Origin: Diphasiastrum complanatum
Taxonomy: Eukaryota > Streptophyta > Lycopodiopsida > Lycopodiales > Lycopodiaceae
Assembly: GCA_029204225.1 (NCBI GenBank)
Contig: CM055097.1
Coordinates: 9,907,184-9,971,183, forward strand
DNA length: 64,000 bases
Reading direction: 5' to 3'
Below, one piece after another: positions 1-14,429 of this stretch. Numbering within the stretch: position 1 is the stretch's first letter; the number at the start of each line of letters is the position of its first letter. Below the pieces are notes generated by a model. The model saw only the letters and a list, made by a program, of their open reading frames with translations. It had not been told where the DNA came from and did no database searches. A program made the position numbers and the translations under genes.

Positions 1-766
1 TACGGCTGCTATGGATGTGGTGAAGGATACAGAATTGCAGAATGTATCTACAACGGACAATATACATTCTTTTGTCGAGAATGCGGTTATGGACACTATT
101 ACAAGAATTGTCCATTTAAATCTGGAACCAGTGCACCTCTCAACTTCATTGCAATACAGCAACTAGTAGTTTCAGTAGGGATGCCATCACAAGGGCGACA
201 ATTCCACACTTCGGTGTTAGTTGTTACGCGAGCACAGAAGAGGAAAGAAGTGGCTCCCTCACCACCACCCTCGGTCACTGACGACCAACCCTCAACTTCA
301 ACACCATATTTGAATGTGAGGGAAGAAAGAAGACAGTATCAAAAAATACGACACTGTGTACAAAAGGCACAAGCGGAGGAAAAGGAGCAGGAAAGGGACA
401 ATCCCACGGAACCTCCAATTGGCGGCGAATGGGAATCGCAAGTGAGCTCACCACTGCGCACTGATCAGAATGATCGATTACACCAACATGAACCACCTTT
501 TCACATGGTAGGGCCTGAGGAACCACACACTGAAAGGCTCACACTTTTATTGTCAAGCCATGCTAGTTTACCACTCAAAGAACTACTGCGGATTGCACCA
601 CAAGCGAAAAGCCTTCTAGCTGAATGGGCCAAAGCGGATGAGGAGCCAGTAGCGCCTGAGCCCATATATTGTACGGGCTATGGAAAAACAAGTAACGTCT
701 TCCACATTCGGGCAGCATGGGAAAGTGAGGAACACAACATCACTTTGTCAATCAAACATAAGATCT
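1..766 (+). pseudogene. Ty3/gypsy gag 3' part with zinc knuckles, cut before protease
   Basis: One frame is open from base 1 to about 766. It starts with two cysteine-rich knuckles: a CX2C pair with Arg where His is expected, then CX2CX3HX4C around bases 88-126. A basic, Pro-rich linker follows, then a block ending in AAWESEEHNITLSIKH. The same order (knuckle, VVTRAQK, AAWESE...NIT) is found on the minus strand at about 60.9-61.7 kb, where it leads straight into the aspartic protease, so this is the gag/pre-protease part of the same gypsy family. Here the similarity stops abruptly at about 766, where the CACTA-derived module begins, so protease and everything downstream are missing. The 5' end lies outside the window. 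The basic knuckles imply a nucleocapsid role in RNA packaging, by family. Confidence 0.75.
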
Positions 767-773
767 CTCTTTT

Positions 774-1872
774 GGTCCATTTGATTGGGTGGTTGGTTGC
801 TTTAATTTTGGACTGAAATACTTTAATCGTACTAATTATAAGTGATCGATATGTGTAGGCTATCTAAGAGTTGTTCCAAATGTTTGCAATAGAGATAGTT
901 TGTATGTATAGTTGAATATGGCACTGTGATTGTTGGATTCCTTACACAGAGATATTGTACATGTAGAGCAAAAAGGAGTTCAATCTGAGTCCTTATAACT
1001 AGCTAACAAATTGACAAACTACGCCAAGATATATAGAAGTTGAGACCCCTTGTTAACTTTTAAAAGTGTTGCATTTTCTAGTAAGGACTCGGATTGAATC
1101 CCTAGCTTTATGCTATGGAATCCATGAAGCCTCACACCATCAATTGTTTGCACATCAAGCTCCACAACGGTTTACATTACAAAGTTATAAGAAATGTGCA
1201 AGGCCAATTATTTATTGCCGTAATTTTAGCCAAAATTTGTCTCCAAAATAGTCAAGACTACCCAAAAATTGCAAAACAAATCTACAATTTTGAACAAAAA
1301 CTTGAGGACATTTTTGCAATTGTATTGGTGATATTTTTTTCAATTTTAGCCAACAAAATTTGTTTTTTGGCAAAAGTTGCCAAAACAATTGCGAAAGCTC
1401 ATTTTTGCAATTTTTTTTTTCAAAATAGTGTATAAAAATTGCGAAAAATAAATCCGCAATTTTTATTTTCTATTGCGGATTTATTTTTCGCAATTTTTTG
1501 ACACTATTTTGAGTAAAATTGCAAAAATAAATTTTTGCAATTTTTTTCGCAATTTATGCAAAAAAATTTGCGGAAAAATATTCGTAATTTTTGCCACAAC
1601 AATTGGAAAAATGAATTTCCTCAATTTTTTTGATAATTTTTGCCCAAAAAAATTGGCAAAAAATATCAGCCAAACAAATTGCGAAAATAAATCTGTAATA
1701 ATCATGCCAAAAAATTGCAAGTGGATTTTCGCAAATTTTTTTATTGTTAATTTAGCCATAAAAATTGCAAAAAATTAGCCAAAAAAAATTGCGGGACCAA
1801 AATTGCGGATTTGCCAAAAAAATTACGAAATTTTTTGCAATTTTTGCCATTTTTTTTTTGTAATTTTTGCCA
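774..1872 (+). repeat. CACTA left-end module (inner unique part plus sub-terminal AATTGCG repeats), inverted
   Basis: Bases 774-1060 are unique. From about 1190 to 1872 the sequence is an AT-rich array of AATTGC/GCAATT words separated by TTTGCCA. The whole module recurs in the same orientation at 50719-51757 with few differences, apart from roughly 90 bp (about 1040-1135) present only here. In that copy the repeat-rich side points outward, as at the right end of this element. Here it points inward and touches the next module at 1872/1879. Apparent reading frames in it (Lys/Asn/Phe-rich) are compositional and not genes. Confidence 0.75.
1421..1511. repeat. 40-bp-arm hairpin in CACTA sub-terminal region
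   Basis: Arms 1421-1460 and 1472-1511 are inverted copies with a two-base difference, separated by an 11-base loop. The identical structure is kept in the second CACTA copy at 51301-51391. A foldback of this kind in a sub-terminal array may be a transposase-binding or replication-prone structure; that role is inference. Confidence 0.8.
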
Positions 1873-1878
1873 TTTTTT

Positions 1879-3489
1879 CATACACAATAAGATGAATACA
1901 AGACTCGATTGCATCTCGTCGTCTCAATTATTACCAAGCTCCAATGATTGTTGTATCAAAAGCATGTGTAAGTAAAGGTTGATTGTAGTAAGAGCATGAA
2001 TCAAGAAGACAAACATGGCTTTCAAATAGTTAATTTGATACATACTAGACAACAACGAGAATGAAAATGTGACTGATATTTGTCCAGCTATTATGAATAC
2101 AAAATTTCTCCATTGATTTCCGATTTGTCAAATCATCTTTTTTTTTTTTTTTTTTCCTTAGCTCTTTGGTAAAATAGTGGATTGACGATGCATATTCGAT
2201 CTTTTTCATTGATCTGCTCTAAAGCAAAAATGTAATTCTCTTATATAAGTATATAATGAAATTTAAGATTTACAGACATGACTATAACCAAATATAAACA
2301 ACCAGTGTATATGTAGTTCTTACTCCATGCACATTTGCAGAAGACCATCTATTGCCCAATCGCTCCCAAAAAGTTGCGGCAACATGAACCTATGAAACTC
2401 ATAGGTATCATAATGACAACTTATTTTTTCCTTCTCCAGATTCAATAAACTATAGAACAAAAACTACAATCGGTTAATAATGTTACAAAAACTTTGTTAA
2501 TAAACATGCACTTTTTGAACGATATTTCATGATGTACAGGAACGTAAAAAATTGGAATATAGTAACATCCTCCCCTCAATATGGTAGCATCCTCTTGAAA
2601 AGAGAATTGCAAAGCTACAATCTTGGAGGATAAAAAATCTTTGTTATTTTTGGATGTTGAGGCAAGTTCCACCTACTATCCAAATAGAACAATGATTATT
2701 TTCAACAAACCTAAGAACTAAGAAACGACAAACTTAAGAACTAACAAAAAATAATAATAACTAGATTCGAAACTTTAGATACCTTTCCGAGTTTTCTATG
2801 TGATGTGGTCACATTTTTTTTTTCTCTTTGAACATGATACTTGAAGCACATTGATTTTCATCTACACGGTCTTTCATCTAAAACATTGAAAAAATACACA
2901 TACAATTCTCTGTAAACATACACGTACGAATCATATAAATGTACATAAAAAACAAGTACACTTCTAGAAGCAATGGGGTCAAGTCTCATCAACCATAGAT
3001 TTTGGTTGCACGGAGGACAAAGGATCTTGCATCCTAATGTCCACCTCTGCTTGAGCTTGCTGCGTCACATTCAAGTAACATTAGAAAATCATGAGAAACT
3101 CAATAGTGGCAAAAGAGTTAAATTAGTAAAAACCTTGATAGCAAGTTCTGCCATGGCGTCAGATTCTTCTCTATAGAAGCACGCTACATGACATACGAAA
3201 AAGATTATGAAATTGTTAGAAAACTTATTTCTATCTTTCTAATGAGGTCCATACTTTTTATAAGGCTTTCACAATTTAGAGTATGACATCCCATGCATTG
3301 TCTTGTGTCTCAAAGTACATGTTTAATAATTAGACTCTTAGAAAGAAGTGAGCTTAAATCTCTTTAACTGTAGATAATGGCTGAGTTGAACCCAACTGTT
3401 GTAGCGTTGGATCCTCCTCTACAGCAACACGCTGCATGATCAAAACTGAAATAAGGAATATATCTCATTCTCTCTCTCTTTCTCTTTCT
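1879..3489. other. CACTA internal non-coding segment
   Basis: No gene is supported here. Bases 1879-2655 match 49925-50711 of the second copy in reverse orientation, including a T18 run (2138-2155) that appears as A40 in the other copy. Bases about 2656-3490 have no counterpart in the second copy, which jumps from its AG repeat directly to the sequence matching 2655. The small reading frame at 2973-3176 has no recognisable features. Confidence 0.6.
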
Positions 3490-3493
3490 CTCA

Positions 3494-3496
<3 letters not shown>

Positions 3497-3571
<75 letters not shown>
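3497..3571. repeat. (TC)n microsatellite, about 37 units
   Basis: Near-perfect TC repeat just downstream of the coiled-coil exon of the TNP1-like gene. The corresponding site in the second CACTA copy has only 27 bases of AG (49887-49913). Confidence 0.95.
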
Positions 3572-3573
<2 letters not shown>

Positions 3574-3689
3574 GTAGATAGCTAGGACCGTACCAAGTTT
3601 CAAAAGAAAGAGATGGAGAGAGAGAAAGAAGAAATGAGAAAGCGAACTGACCTGGAATAAACTTTTCATCATCTTCATCTGCATCTGTA

Positions 3690-5296
<1,607 letters not shown>

Positions 5297-5299
5297 GGC

Positions 5300-7180
5300 G
5301 CAATCATTTAGGGTGGGATTAGCACGAAAGATGTTTCATTTTCTCGTCGTTGCTTTTGTCCCTCTTTTCTTTTTTAATCTCTTTAGCAAAATGGGGGACT
5401 CAACGGACTCTCCATAATTGGAGTTATATTCCGATTCTTCTGTATTATTGCCTGAAATAAATATGAACATGTAACAAGTTATGATATGTTGTATGACAAT
5501 CAAGCACCATGAGTGTAATAAACTTATCTACTATGATTACCTGTGCTGGGACTGCTCTGCTCATAATTTGTAGTGGTTTTCAGCTACATACTCCATTTCC
5601 TCTCTTTTGTCATCATTGCATTCAACGGTGTTTGATACTCTCTTACTAGAGAGCTGGGAAATCCTGAGAATGACATCTAAGCAAAGATTTAGTTTCTAAT
5701 GCATGAAAACTAAAAACATAACCATAATAAAACTAGCAAGTATTAAAATATGTTTTTATGACTTATCTTAAAAAATAAAGTATTGTTTCGGCTAAAGATG
5801 ACATAAAAACAAACATTTGTGAAAACATCAAGCATTTATTGTGTGTACCCAAACAACAAATAAAACAATGAGCCTAAATTTTCATTATAAAAAATTTTCT
5901 ACAAGTTTTTTCATGCTTAAGATTTCCCTACAAGTTTTTTTCCAAGGTTAATTTGAGATTTGATAAGCGAGACCTATCCTCATCCAACTTCCTTGCGATA
6001 AGAAAAACAATGGAAGCTATTGTCTACTCCCTTGCAGGTGCTTAAAGACTCACTTTGGCGGCATGGTAGGAGAGTAGGGGAGAGGGGAGGGCGGGTCGGG
6101 TAGGAGGGAGGTAGGGAAGAAGGGTAGGAGAGGGAGGGTAGGGAAGGTGAGAGGTATGATCATTTTATTTTTACTTGCTTGGTCAATAAGCTCAACTGAA
6201 AAAACTATCTATAATCAACAATACATATCCCTATCATTATTATTATCACTATTCCATCAAAAAACATTTGCTTTTCAAAAATGGTAATGGATCTAAACAT
6301 TTGCAATTACATTCCAATCATGAGTTTAAATAACGTCTCTTATTTATATTCTGTGCAGAAGCATATTGAATACATATCTTACATGTTGTCTTAATAATTA
6401 TTAGCCCACAGACTAACTAACTCTATCTATGACTCCTATTTCTTCTAAGTGGTTGCTTTTGTCACGCCAAGCGAGTTGAAGCAGAACGGTTGAGCGACAC
6501 CGCCCTACCGTCTCTAATTATGAACTCCTGCATAATTACAAAACAATAGAGCTTGTGTTAGTTTACCAATGTGTTTAGAAAAGGTAGATAGAGAAAAGGG
6601 ATACAAAGAGAAATGATTTGGGGGAGAAAAATGGTGGAGAGAGAAAAGGTACAATACCTCCTCCTCGCGCTCTTCTTCGGCTACAAAAATAGAAGATAGT
6701 ATGAGTTTTTTTTTACTAATTGATACCTCAATGAGGACATCACATTGAAAGACAGAATACAAATATATGAACACAATATATGATTTATCAAGAGGGAAAT
6801 CAAATGAGAGATAATGTGCAGACCTGTGTTGTCCTCCAAGCCCTCCTCCTGCCTCTGATGCTCTTCCCTAGGACTCTCGTAAAAAGAAAAATACCACGAA
6901 AAGTATTAGACATTTTCCATTGATACCACGCCTTCTTCGAATGTATAGGTGCTCTAGTTTTCTTTGATCAATGCAAGATAAAATTTTGAGTTTCATCATT
7001 ACCTAACATTTCACCAACTAACATCACTGGCTTGAATTTTTGAATAGGAATCAATGGATATTCGAATTGTCTCATTTTTTCAATGTGTAATTTTGCCTTA
7101 ATATGAGTTACACAATAGTTAATATTTCGGTTTGTGTTTATATGTGCATGTACATCATCATATGATCTAACAATATTGGT
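5300..7180. other. Spacer between divergent CACTA genes, with G-rich tract
   Basis: No gene is supported. The segment separates the minus-strand TNP1-like gene from the plus-strand TNP2 remnant and is AT-rich, except for a purine tract at about 6058-6155 containing many GGG runs on the plus strand, which could form G-quadruplex DNA. A normal TNP2 gene would place its N-terminal and catalytic parts here, but I see no trace of them. Confidence 0.5.
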
Positions 7181-9196
7181 ATGTGTATGTGGCATGTACA
7201 ACATCTTCTAATTCGAAATACATTGGATGTTATGCATGTGGAAAAGAATGTAGCCGAAAATATTCTAAAAACTATTCTTAGAATGGGTGACAAAGATTCT
7301 ATCAAAGTGCGGGAAGACATGAAAGAGCTCGGTATTAGACAATCTCTTTGGCCAAGGAGATGTGAAAATGATACGAAAAAGATTTTTTTGCTGTATGCAC
7401 CATACACATTCACAAAGCAAGGAAAAGAGACCTTTTTTTCAACTATAAAATATATGAAAACTCCGATAGGATATAGTGCCTCTGTGAGAAAACACATTGC
7501 AAGTTTTTTATACTCAACTTATTCTATTGCATGTTATAACTCAACTATGCAGTCCTCCAATTAAATGTATCATTCTTGTTTGAAATAGACGGAAAGCTTA
7601 AGAGCATGAAAACTCATGACTATCACGTCTTCATGCAACAAATACTTTCAGTGGCTGTACGTTGTGGCATATCTGACATAGCACGAGCTGACATTTGAAA
7701 GATTAATCATTTTTTTAGAATGATATGTGCACGAACTATAGACCCATCAAAACTAGAATCTCTACAACTAGAAGTGGTTGAGGCACTTTGTGTTTTAGAA
7801 AGATCTTTTCCACCATCATTTTTTGATATTATGACACATCTTGTTGTCCACCTTGTAGAGGAGATTAGAATTTGTGGGCCTGTTAGTTTGCGATGGATGT
7901 ATCCATTCGAAAGAATCATGAAACCTTTAAAACAATATGTGAAAATTTTAGCAAGGTCAGAGGGTTGTATGGCGGCAACTTATGCAATTGAAGAGGCACT
8001 TGGCTTTTATACAGAATACATCCAAGCCTATGAAGGTACTTCTCGTAGAGTATGGGATGGAGAAGAAGATCCACGAATGAACAGTGTGGTCCCTAAAGGA
8101 AAAGACACAATCTTTTATCTTGATGCAATAATGCATCATCAAGCTCATGTATGTATCTTGGACAACTCAACAACCATCGAAGAATGGAAGAGGTAATCAA
8201 CTAGCTAATTGACCACCATATTTTGCAATAATATAAGTTTTCATTCTTTACCTTTTCTTTTTTAGACATCATTGAAAGAAATCATATAATGTGTTTGTTA
8301 TATTAACAGGAAATTTGAAAAAGATATGGCTATGTTGCACAAGAAAAGGACTAAAGATGCCATCAACTTCGATAACAATGCAAATGATTTTCCGAAATGG
8401 CTCTGGAAAAAGGTTTTTTCTACTTTATGTTCTCAACATGATATTTCAAAGTTCTAACGTTTCATTTATTTTCACTTTGTCATGGAAAATATAATTACCT
8501 ATTTTCTCTTTTGAATTCTAGGTAAATGAACTCCATGAAGCAGGCGAGATGTTGGATTCCATGTTGATTGATTTGGCAACAGGACCAAAGCACCGTGCAA
8601 CATCATATTCAGGTCTCTAGGTGAATGGCTATCATTTTCGTACTAGGGATGAAGATTTGAGTAAAGTAACTCAAAATAGTGGTATTACAGCATGCTTTAG
8701 AACTTGGAGCCGCAGTAGTGTGAGAGATAGAAATCCTATTTCAACCGATCTTCGTAATTTTGGATGGATTTGCAAAATTTTGAAAATTGAATATGGTTTC
8801 AATTCAGTTATTCTTCTTTACAGTAAATGGGTGAAACCAAATATAGTCGAAAAGCATGCAAGCATGAGGATGGACAACAATGGTTTTTGCTTGATAGATG
8901 TAACAAAAACACTGCGACAAACTAGCATGGAATATCAGCCATTTGTTATGTCTGAGCATGTGCAACAAGTGTTTTATGTTCAGGACCCGACGACAATGAA
9001 TTGGAAAGTTGTATTGCATCATTATGCTAGGGGAAGACGTGATGGTAAGGATGGGAATAATGTCATGGGTTTTTCATTGGTTGAGGACTTTTGCAAAACA
9101 TCAGTAGATCTTAACATGGATGAAGAGGAATGTACATCTCATCTGGATTTTGTTGAAGGACATGTTATCGATCTCCTCACAAGATTTCCAAAGTAG
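7181..9196 (+). pseudogene. TNP2-type CACTA transposase, C-terminal half only
   Basis: The sequence starts with NTLDVMHVEKNVAENILK, the end of the Transposase_21 (tnp2) domain, which continues to about 7560 with GDKDSIKVREDMKELGIR. It runs on through GKLKSMKTHDYHVFMQQ (about 7585-7640) into a DUF4218-like block (7720-8192, with PPSFFDIMTHLVVHLVEE and RWMYPFERIMKPLK). Exons then appear at 8310-8412 and 8522-9196, with good splice sites (AG|GT at 8193, AG at 8309, GT at 8413, AG at 8521). The last exon carries the DUF4216-like region (VNGYHFRTRDEDLSKVTQNS). The upstream catalytic part is missing, and stops occur near 7563, 7697 and 8617. In an intact element this protein cuts and joins the CACTA ends. 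This copy cannot. Confidence 0.8.
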
Positions 9197-9589
9197 TAAT
9201 GATTTAGAGACAAAGTGATCTCAAAATGTACTTTGCAGATATCTGTGTAACTATTTTATCTAAGAAAATCGAAACTATTTTCTCTATTAATTCTAGTAAT
9301 GTTAGCACATTGTGCAATCATAAAGTTTTTTTTTAACAACCTACATGTTATCAAAAGTCATATAGATCCAGTACATGCATATTTTCAAACATTAATGTAT
9401 GTAGCTATGTGTATCAAGCAATCATAAAGTCTAATCCATATGGCATGTGTTTGTGTACTATATATGCAACTGATCATTTTCATTATGCATATGCGCTTAT
9501 ATATCATGCACCAATCTTAAAATCCTATATTGAATAACTTCTATGTTAAGACACAAAAGAAATGGCAATAGAAAGTGTTGTTACTACCA
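9197..9589. other. 3' flank of TNP2 remnant
   Basis: AT-rich sequence after the TAG at 9194-9196, with no further coding signal. It leads into the right sub-terminal repeats. Confidence 0.4.
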
Positions 9590-10658
<1,069 letters not shown>

Positions 10659-10677
10659 GCCACATTTTCTTGTAGTG
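10659..10677 (-). repeat. CACTA terminal inverted repeat (right end)
   Basis: Reads CACTACAAGAAAATGTGGC on the minus strand, the diagnostic CACTA terminus. The next three bases outward (10678-10680, AGG; CCT on minus) fit the 3-bp target duplication expected of this superfamily. See the finding on the second copy. Confidence 0.85.
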
Positions 10678-10786
10678 AGGAACTAATAGGAGCGGTCGAT
10701 CCATCATATTTTGGCATCTCAAGATGAGGTGCCCTCTGGATTGCTTGCAAGGGTACGACAAGTACGGGTTGATCTATTGGGTCCAT
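10678..10786 (-). pseudogene. 5' start of a Ty3/gypsy gag, interrupted by CACTA
   Basis: A minus-strand frame from ATG at 10786 reads MDPIDQPVLVV and, after a short linker, RAPHLEMPKYDGSTAPI, and then runs into the CACTA terminus. The gypsy gag at 62.75-62.83 kb has RRAPRLDLPKYNGLTDL at the same place, which identifies this as the gag start of the same family. The remainder of gag is not to the left of the CACTA element in the expected orientation. Confidence 0.7.
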
Positions 10787-11370
10787 TACAATTGGTCTGC
10801 TTCTGTTTCAATTCGTGCAGCTACAACTCTAGGGAGATTTGGTGCTTTGGATTCCAACTCTTCTTGGTACTGATCGTCTCGATATCAAATTCATTCATTG
10901 GCAAATCCAAGGGTACTGGATCTTGATGAAATTAAAGGAAGCACTCTGGATCTCTAAAGATCTGATCAATTTATTTAGCTAATGGTGTTGTGATTTTAGC
11001 TATGCTCCTTGTTCCGATTGGCCTGAAATATTCATTGTCAACAGATCTAAAAAAGATCTAACTACTGATCATAATGGCAAAGGTTCATCATGAGATGTGA
11101 TAAAAATCAGAAAATGAATCTTAATGAGATTTATTTTAGATCAATAAGAGTGATTGGCAACTTGGATGATTGATCTAGATCAATACTAGCACTTCAACTA
11201 GCTTTCATTGTCAGTTACTACACTTCCAAGCAAGAACAATCAAAGATAATGATCTCAAGGCTTCACACATGTGAAAACCAGTGAGTGTACGGCCTGCTAA
11301 CAGAGAAAATGATTACTACTAGATCCTAAGCATTCACATAAAAAGATCTTGCATAAGAGAGTGATATCAC
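10787..11370. other. Gypsy leader or unclassified sequence
   Basis: No gene is visible. The part next to 10786 would be the leader of the gag fragment. A TTCACACATGTGAA palindrome lies at about 11262-11275, similar to those in copia LTRs elsewhere in the window. Confidence 0.35.
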
Positions 11371-11371
11371 A

Positions 11372-11660
11372 CAAATTTGCTCCCAAACTAATGCTCATCA
11401 AGATTAGCTTCAAAATGGATCCATCATGGATCAAGTACACAATAGTGAATTTCTCTCTCTAAGCCACTTCCAGCACATGTGAGATAGTTCATTGATCTTA
11501 TCCTAATCCATTTAGCTTATATTCCACTAATTTGTCACATCATCATTGGTGGCTAGTGTTGACCTTCTAGATTCCTACATTCTAGAAGATAGATCCTATA
11601 AATAGGAGATTTGGCATTTGTCTCTTTTGGAAGCTATGTACAATGGATCTGAACATTCCA
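11372..11660. repeat. Direct repeat flanking copia remnants (possible LTR part), copy 1
   Basis: About 290 bp closely matching 14609-14895 in the same orientation, including AAAATGGATCCATCATGGAT and a plus-strand TATA-like CTATAAATAGG (about 11597; degenerate in the other copy). Direct repeats on both sides of copia coding sequence suggest LTR material, but clear TG...CA ends are not evident. Confidence 0.5.
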
Positions 11661-13415
11661 CATGTAATTTAAATCTTGAAATACATAGCAAGTAGACCCA
11701 ACGATTTTAAGATCCTCGAGGTTTGGCTTCTTACCAAATAGAGCCTCATAAAGTGTTATCTCTCCAATGGAATTACATGGAAATCTATTACACAAATAAT
11801 TTGCACAAACAATAGCCTCTTCCCAAAATGACTTGGGTAGAGAAGAATATCTAGCCTCAAGGATTTTGCACACTCACAAAGAGATCTATTCTTTCTCTTG
11901 GCTATGCCATTTTGTTGAGGAATATATGGACATGTTAGCTCTCTCTTAATGCCATTGGACTTACAAAACTCTATCATACTAGTGGAGATGTACATTGTCA
12001 CCTGTCAATACTTTAATCTTAGTATCAAGATGATTCTCAACTAGAGTTTTGAACTTAACAAAGAATTCAAACACCTTACTTTTGAAAATCATAAGGTCAA
12101 TCCAAGCATATCTAGAGTAGTCATTTATAAAAGATACATACATCATTCCACCACCATTAGATGCTTGAGAAAATGAGTGCACATCAAAATGAATTAGTTC
12201 AAGTGGCTTGGAAGCTCTAGTAGAAGAGTTAGAAAAAGGTAGCTTGTGAGCCTTTGAGAGGCTACAATCCTCACAAAAATTTTCCACTTTGACATTGACT
12301 TTGGAAGGCCGAGTGCAACCTTCGTTGTGCATAAGATCTCCATTGATTGGAAGTTGGGATGCCCCAACCTCTTGTGCCAAAGCTCCACTTGTGTAAGCTC
12401 TTCCTTAGCCATGTTCACACTTCCAAAAAACACATTAGCATCCAACTTGAACAACTTTCCTTGCTTGAATCCCTTTGCAATGCAAGTGTCATTCATCATG
12501 ATTGCTCGAGCAAACACCATTCTTAAAATGGACATTTAAACCATTATCCATTAGTTGTCCAACACTAAGCAAGCTCTTAGTAAGATTTGAAACATAGAGT
12601 ACATTTTCAAGATCCAATCTTTTAGAGGATCCAAGACATAAAGGAATAGTTCCCACTCCATCTATTCTACATTCTTGATGACTTGTTGGAACAGCCTTTT
12701 TAAAACCTACAAAAGGTACAAGGGATGAGAAAAGGTCCTTGTGGAAAGTCATGTGGGAACTAGCCCCACTATCTATCCACCATGTGTCATTGGAGTAGCT
12801 CTTGCTTGTTGGTGTAGATGCCATTAAGGATGAATCACCTTCATCCTCCTCCTCCTCAAGAGTGAGATTGCCTTGCTTTCTCTCCCTTTGTGCATTCTTC
12901 TTCTTTAGGCACACGGATGCAAAGTGCCCCTTCTTTCCACAAAAGAAGCACTTCAACTTGGATTTGTCTCTCTTGTCTCTTCCTTTGGAACTTGATGCTT
13001 GATCATCACTCTTGACCTCCTTGTTGTGGGACTTCTTGGTTAATTTAGACTTCATCTTGCATATGCTTGAGAAGTTTGCCTTCTCATCTCCATCATATAG
13101 CTTCAAGGAAACAATCTTATTACTCACATGTTGGATCTTACTCTCCTCGGCTACAAGCACACTATATAGCTTGTCTATTGAGGGTAAGGACTCTTGTATG
13201 ACAAAACTTTGTACTAAAATGGAGAACTCATCTACAAGACCATTAAGGATGATTTGTACAAGTTCTTCATCATGGATCCTTTATCAAATAGTAGAAACAT
13301 CCTTATTGAGTGATTTGATTCTTAAGACATAACCTTGAGCACTCTCTTCACTACCTCTAATGCCTTGTAGTACTTTGTTTCTCAACATTAGCACTCTAGA
13401 GGTGTTTTTAGATTT
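11634..13415 (-). pseudogene. Ty1/copia gag-protease-integrase remnant
   Basis: Read on minus from about 13415. A gag tail (NKVLQGIRGSEESAQGYVLR) is followed by a CCHC knuckle (CFFCGKKGHFASVC, about 12.93 kb), the protease motif WWIDSGASSHM (about 12.77 kb), and the pre-integrase motif WHKRLGHPNF (about 12.37 kb). The integrase core has YSRYAWIDL and NGIAKRKNRSLCECAKS (catalytic Glu replaced by Lys), then CANYLCNRFP and FWEEA. It stops at about 11640, before any reverse transcriptase. There are frame breaks near 13.28 kb, 12.5 kb, 12.0 kb and 11.88 kb. It once encoded capsid, polyprotein protease and integrase. It is now incomplete at both ends and non-functional. Confidence 0.85.
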
Positions 13416-13419
13416 TTTC

Positions 13420-14429
13420 CATAGGCGAAAAACCTGACACCCAACATTGTCGCTTCTTTTTAGCTTCTTGAGCAACTAAGTGTTTAGTGACACTTATGTA
13501 AGTTGTTTTTGGGCCATTTAGGCACTTCCAGAAAAGTGACACTTTTTGCGAAAAATACGACACTGCATTTTTACATGCAGTTTCTGACATGCGACAATTA
13601 GGGCAAAAAGCAAGACTGCATTTTTACATGCAATTTTTGATAGGCGACAAAAAGACGAAAAATCTGACACTACAGTTTTACACGGGATACTACACAGGCG
13701 ATACTCTGCAGAAATACACAGTATTCCAAGTACAGACTGTCTACATCTTCACGCTCCAATAACAACTGTTCTAATTAGTCAATTAATCAACTGTCAAGCA
13801 ATCTTGTAAATGTAAAAGTAGAATAATGCAAGATCTTCCAGCTGCTATAAATGTAAAAGAGTGATTGAAGAGATTACAAGTGATAAGTCATAAGTCATCA
13901 GACAAAGATCAAACGACCAGAACGGGTATTTCAGTAGCTAACTCCTCAGAGTTAGCGATTATAGAGAGAGATAGAAATATTCATAACGTTAGCAATTGTT
14001 TTGAGTCTATAAGTAGGATCACGCGCTTATCAGCGCAATTGTATTGTGATATGATCGTTGTGTTTACAACATTATTATATAGATTTGTTATTGTTCTACA
14101 CTATCGCATTCTTGTTGAATGATAATAACTCTCCCTCCTCTTGCACAAACATTATTATAAGAGAAATGTATGGCTGTCTCTGACGCCTAAATTAATTTTA
14201 CATTCTCTTCATATCAGGTTATCAGTATTAGAAAGATTGTGTGGCTGTCTTAGACGCCTAATCGTTTCTTGCAGTCTCTCCTTCACGGCAGTCTAAGACT
14301 CCTACACTGATAATTTGATTCAACACAAAAGAACAGCTCGTAAACTCCATTCTCTAAGTAATCCACGGTCTTGTTGATAAGTATTTTTTGTTTCATCAGT
14401 TGACATCAATCCAAAACATCAACAGATGT
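13420..14429 (+). repeat. Putative LTR-like block ending at a tRNA-Met-like primer site
   Basis: The copia gag frame is lost at about 13420. The following kilobase is non-coding. It begins with near-repeats at 13,545-13,680 sharing CATTTTTACATGCA and GCGACAA/GACGAAAAA words. Later it has a plus-strand TATA-like GCTATAAATG (about 13843) and two related words TGGCTGTCT(C/T)(A/T)GACGCCTAA (about 14170 and 14241). It ends next to TGGTATTAGAGCT (14430-14442), a one-base variant of the initiator-tRNA primer site. This looks like the LTR of another element inserted in the copia, but I cannot find its partner or exact left end. Confidence 0.35.

Noticed and set aside
1066-1778. ORFs rich in Lys, Asn, Ile, Phe and Cys in the AATTGCG arrays (also 10167-10588 and 51029-51331)
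   Set aside because: Repeated short words generate open frames on both strands; they are CACTA sub-terminal repeats.
7181-9196. Intact CACTA transposase
   Set aside because: The catalytic N-terminal part is missing and several in-frame stops occur.
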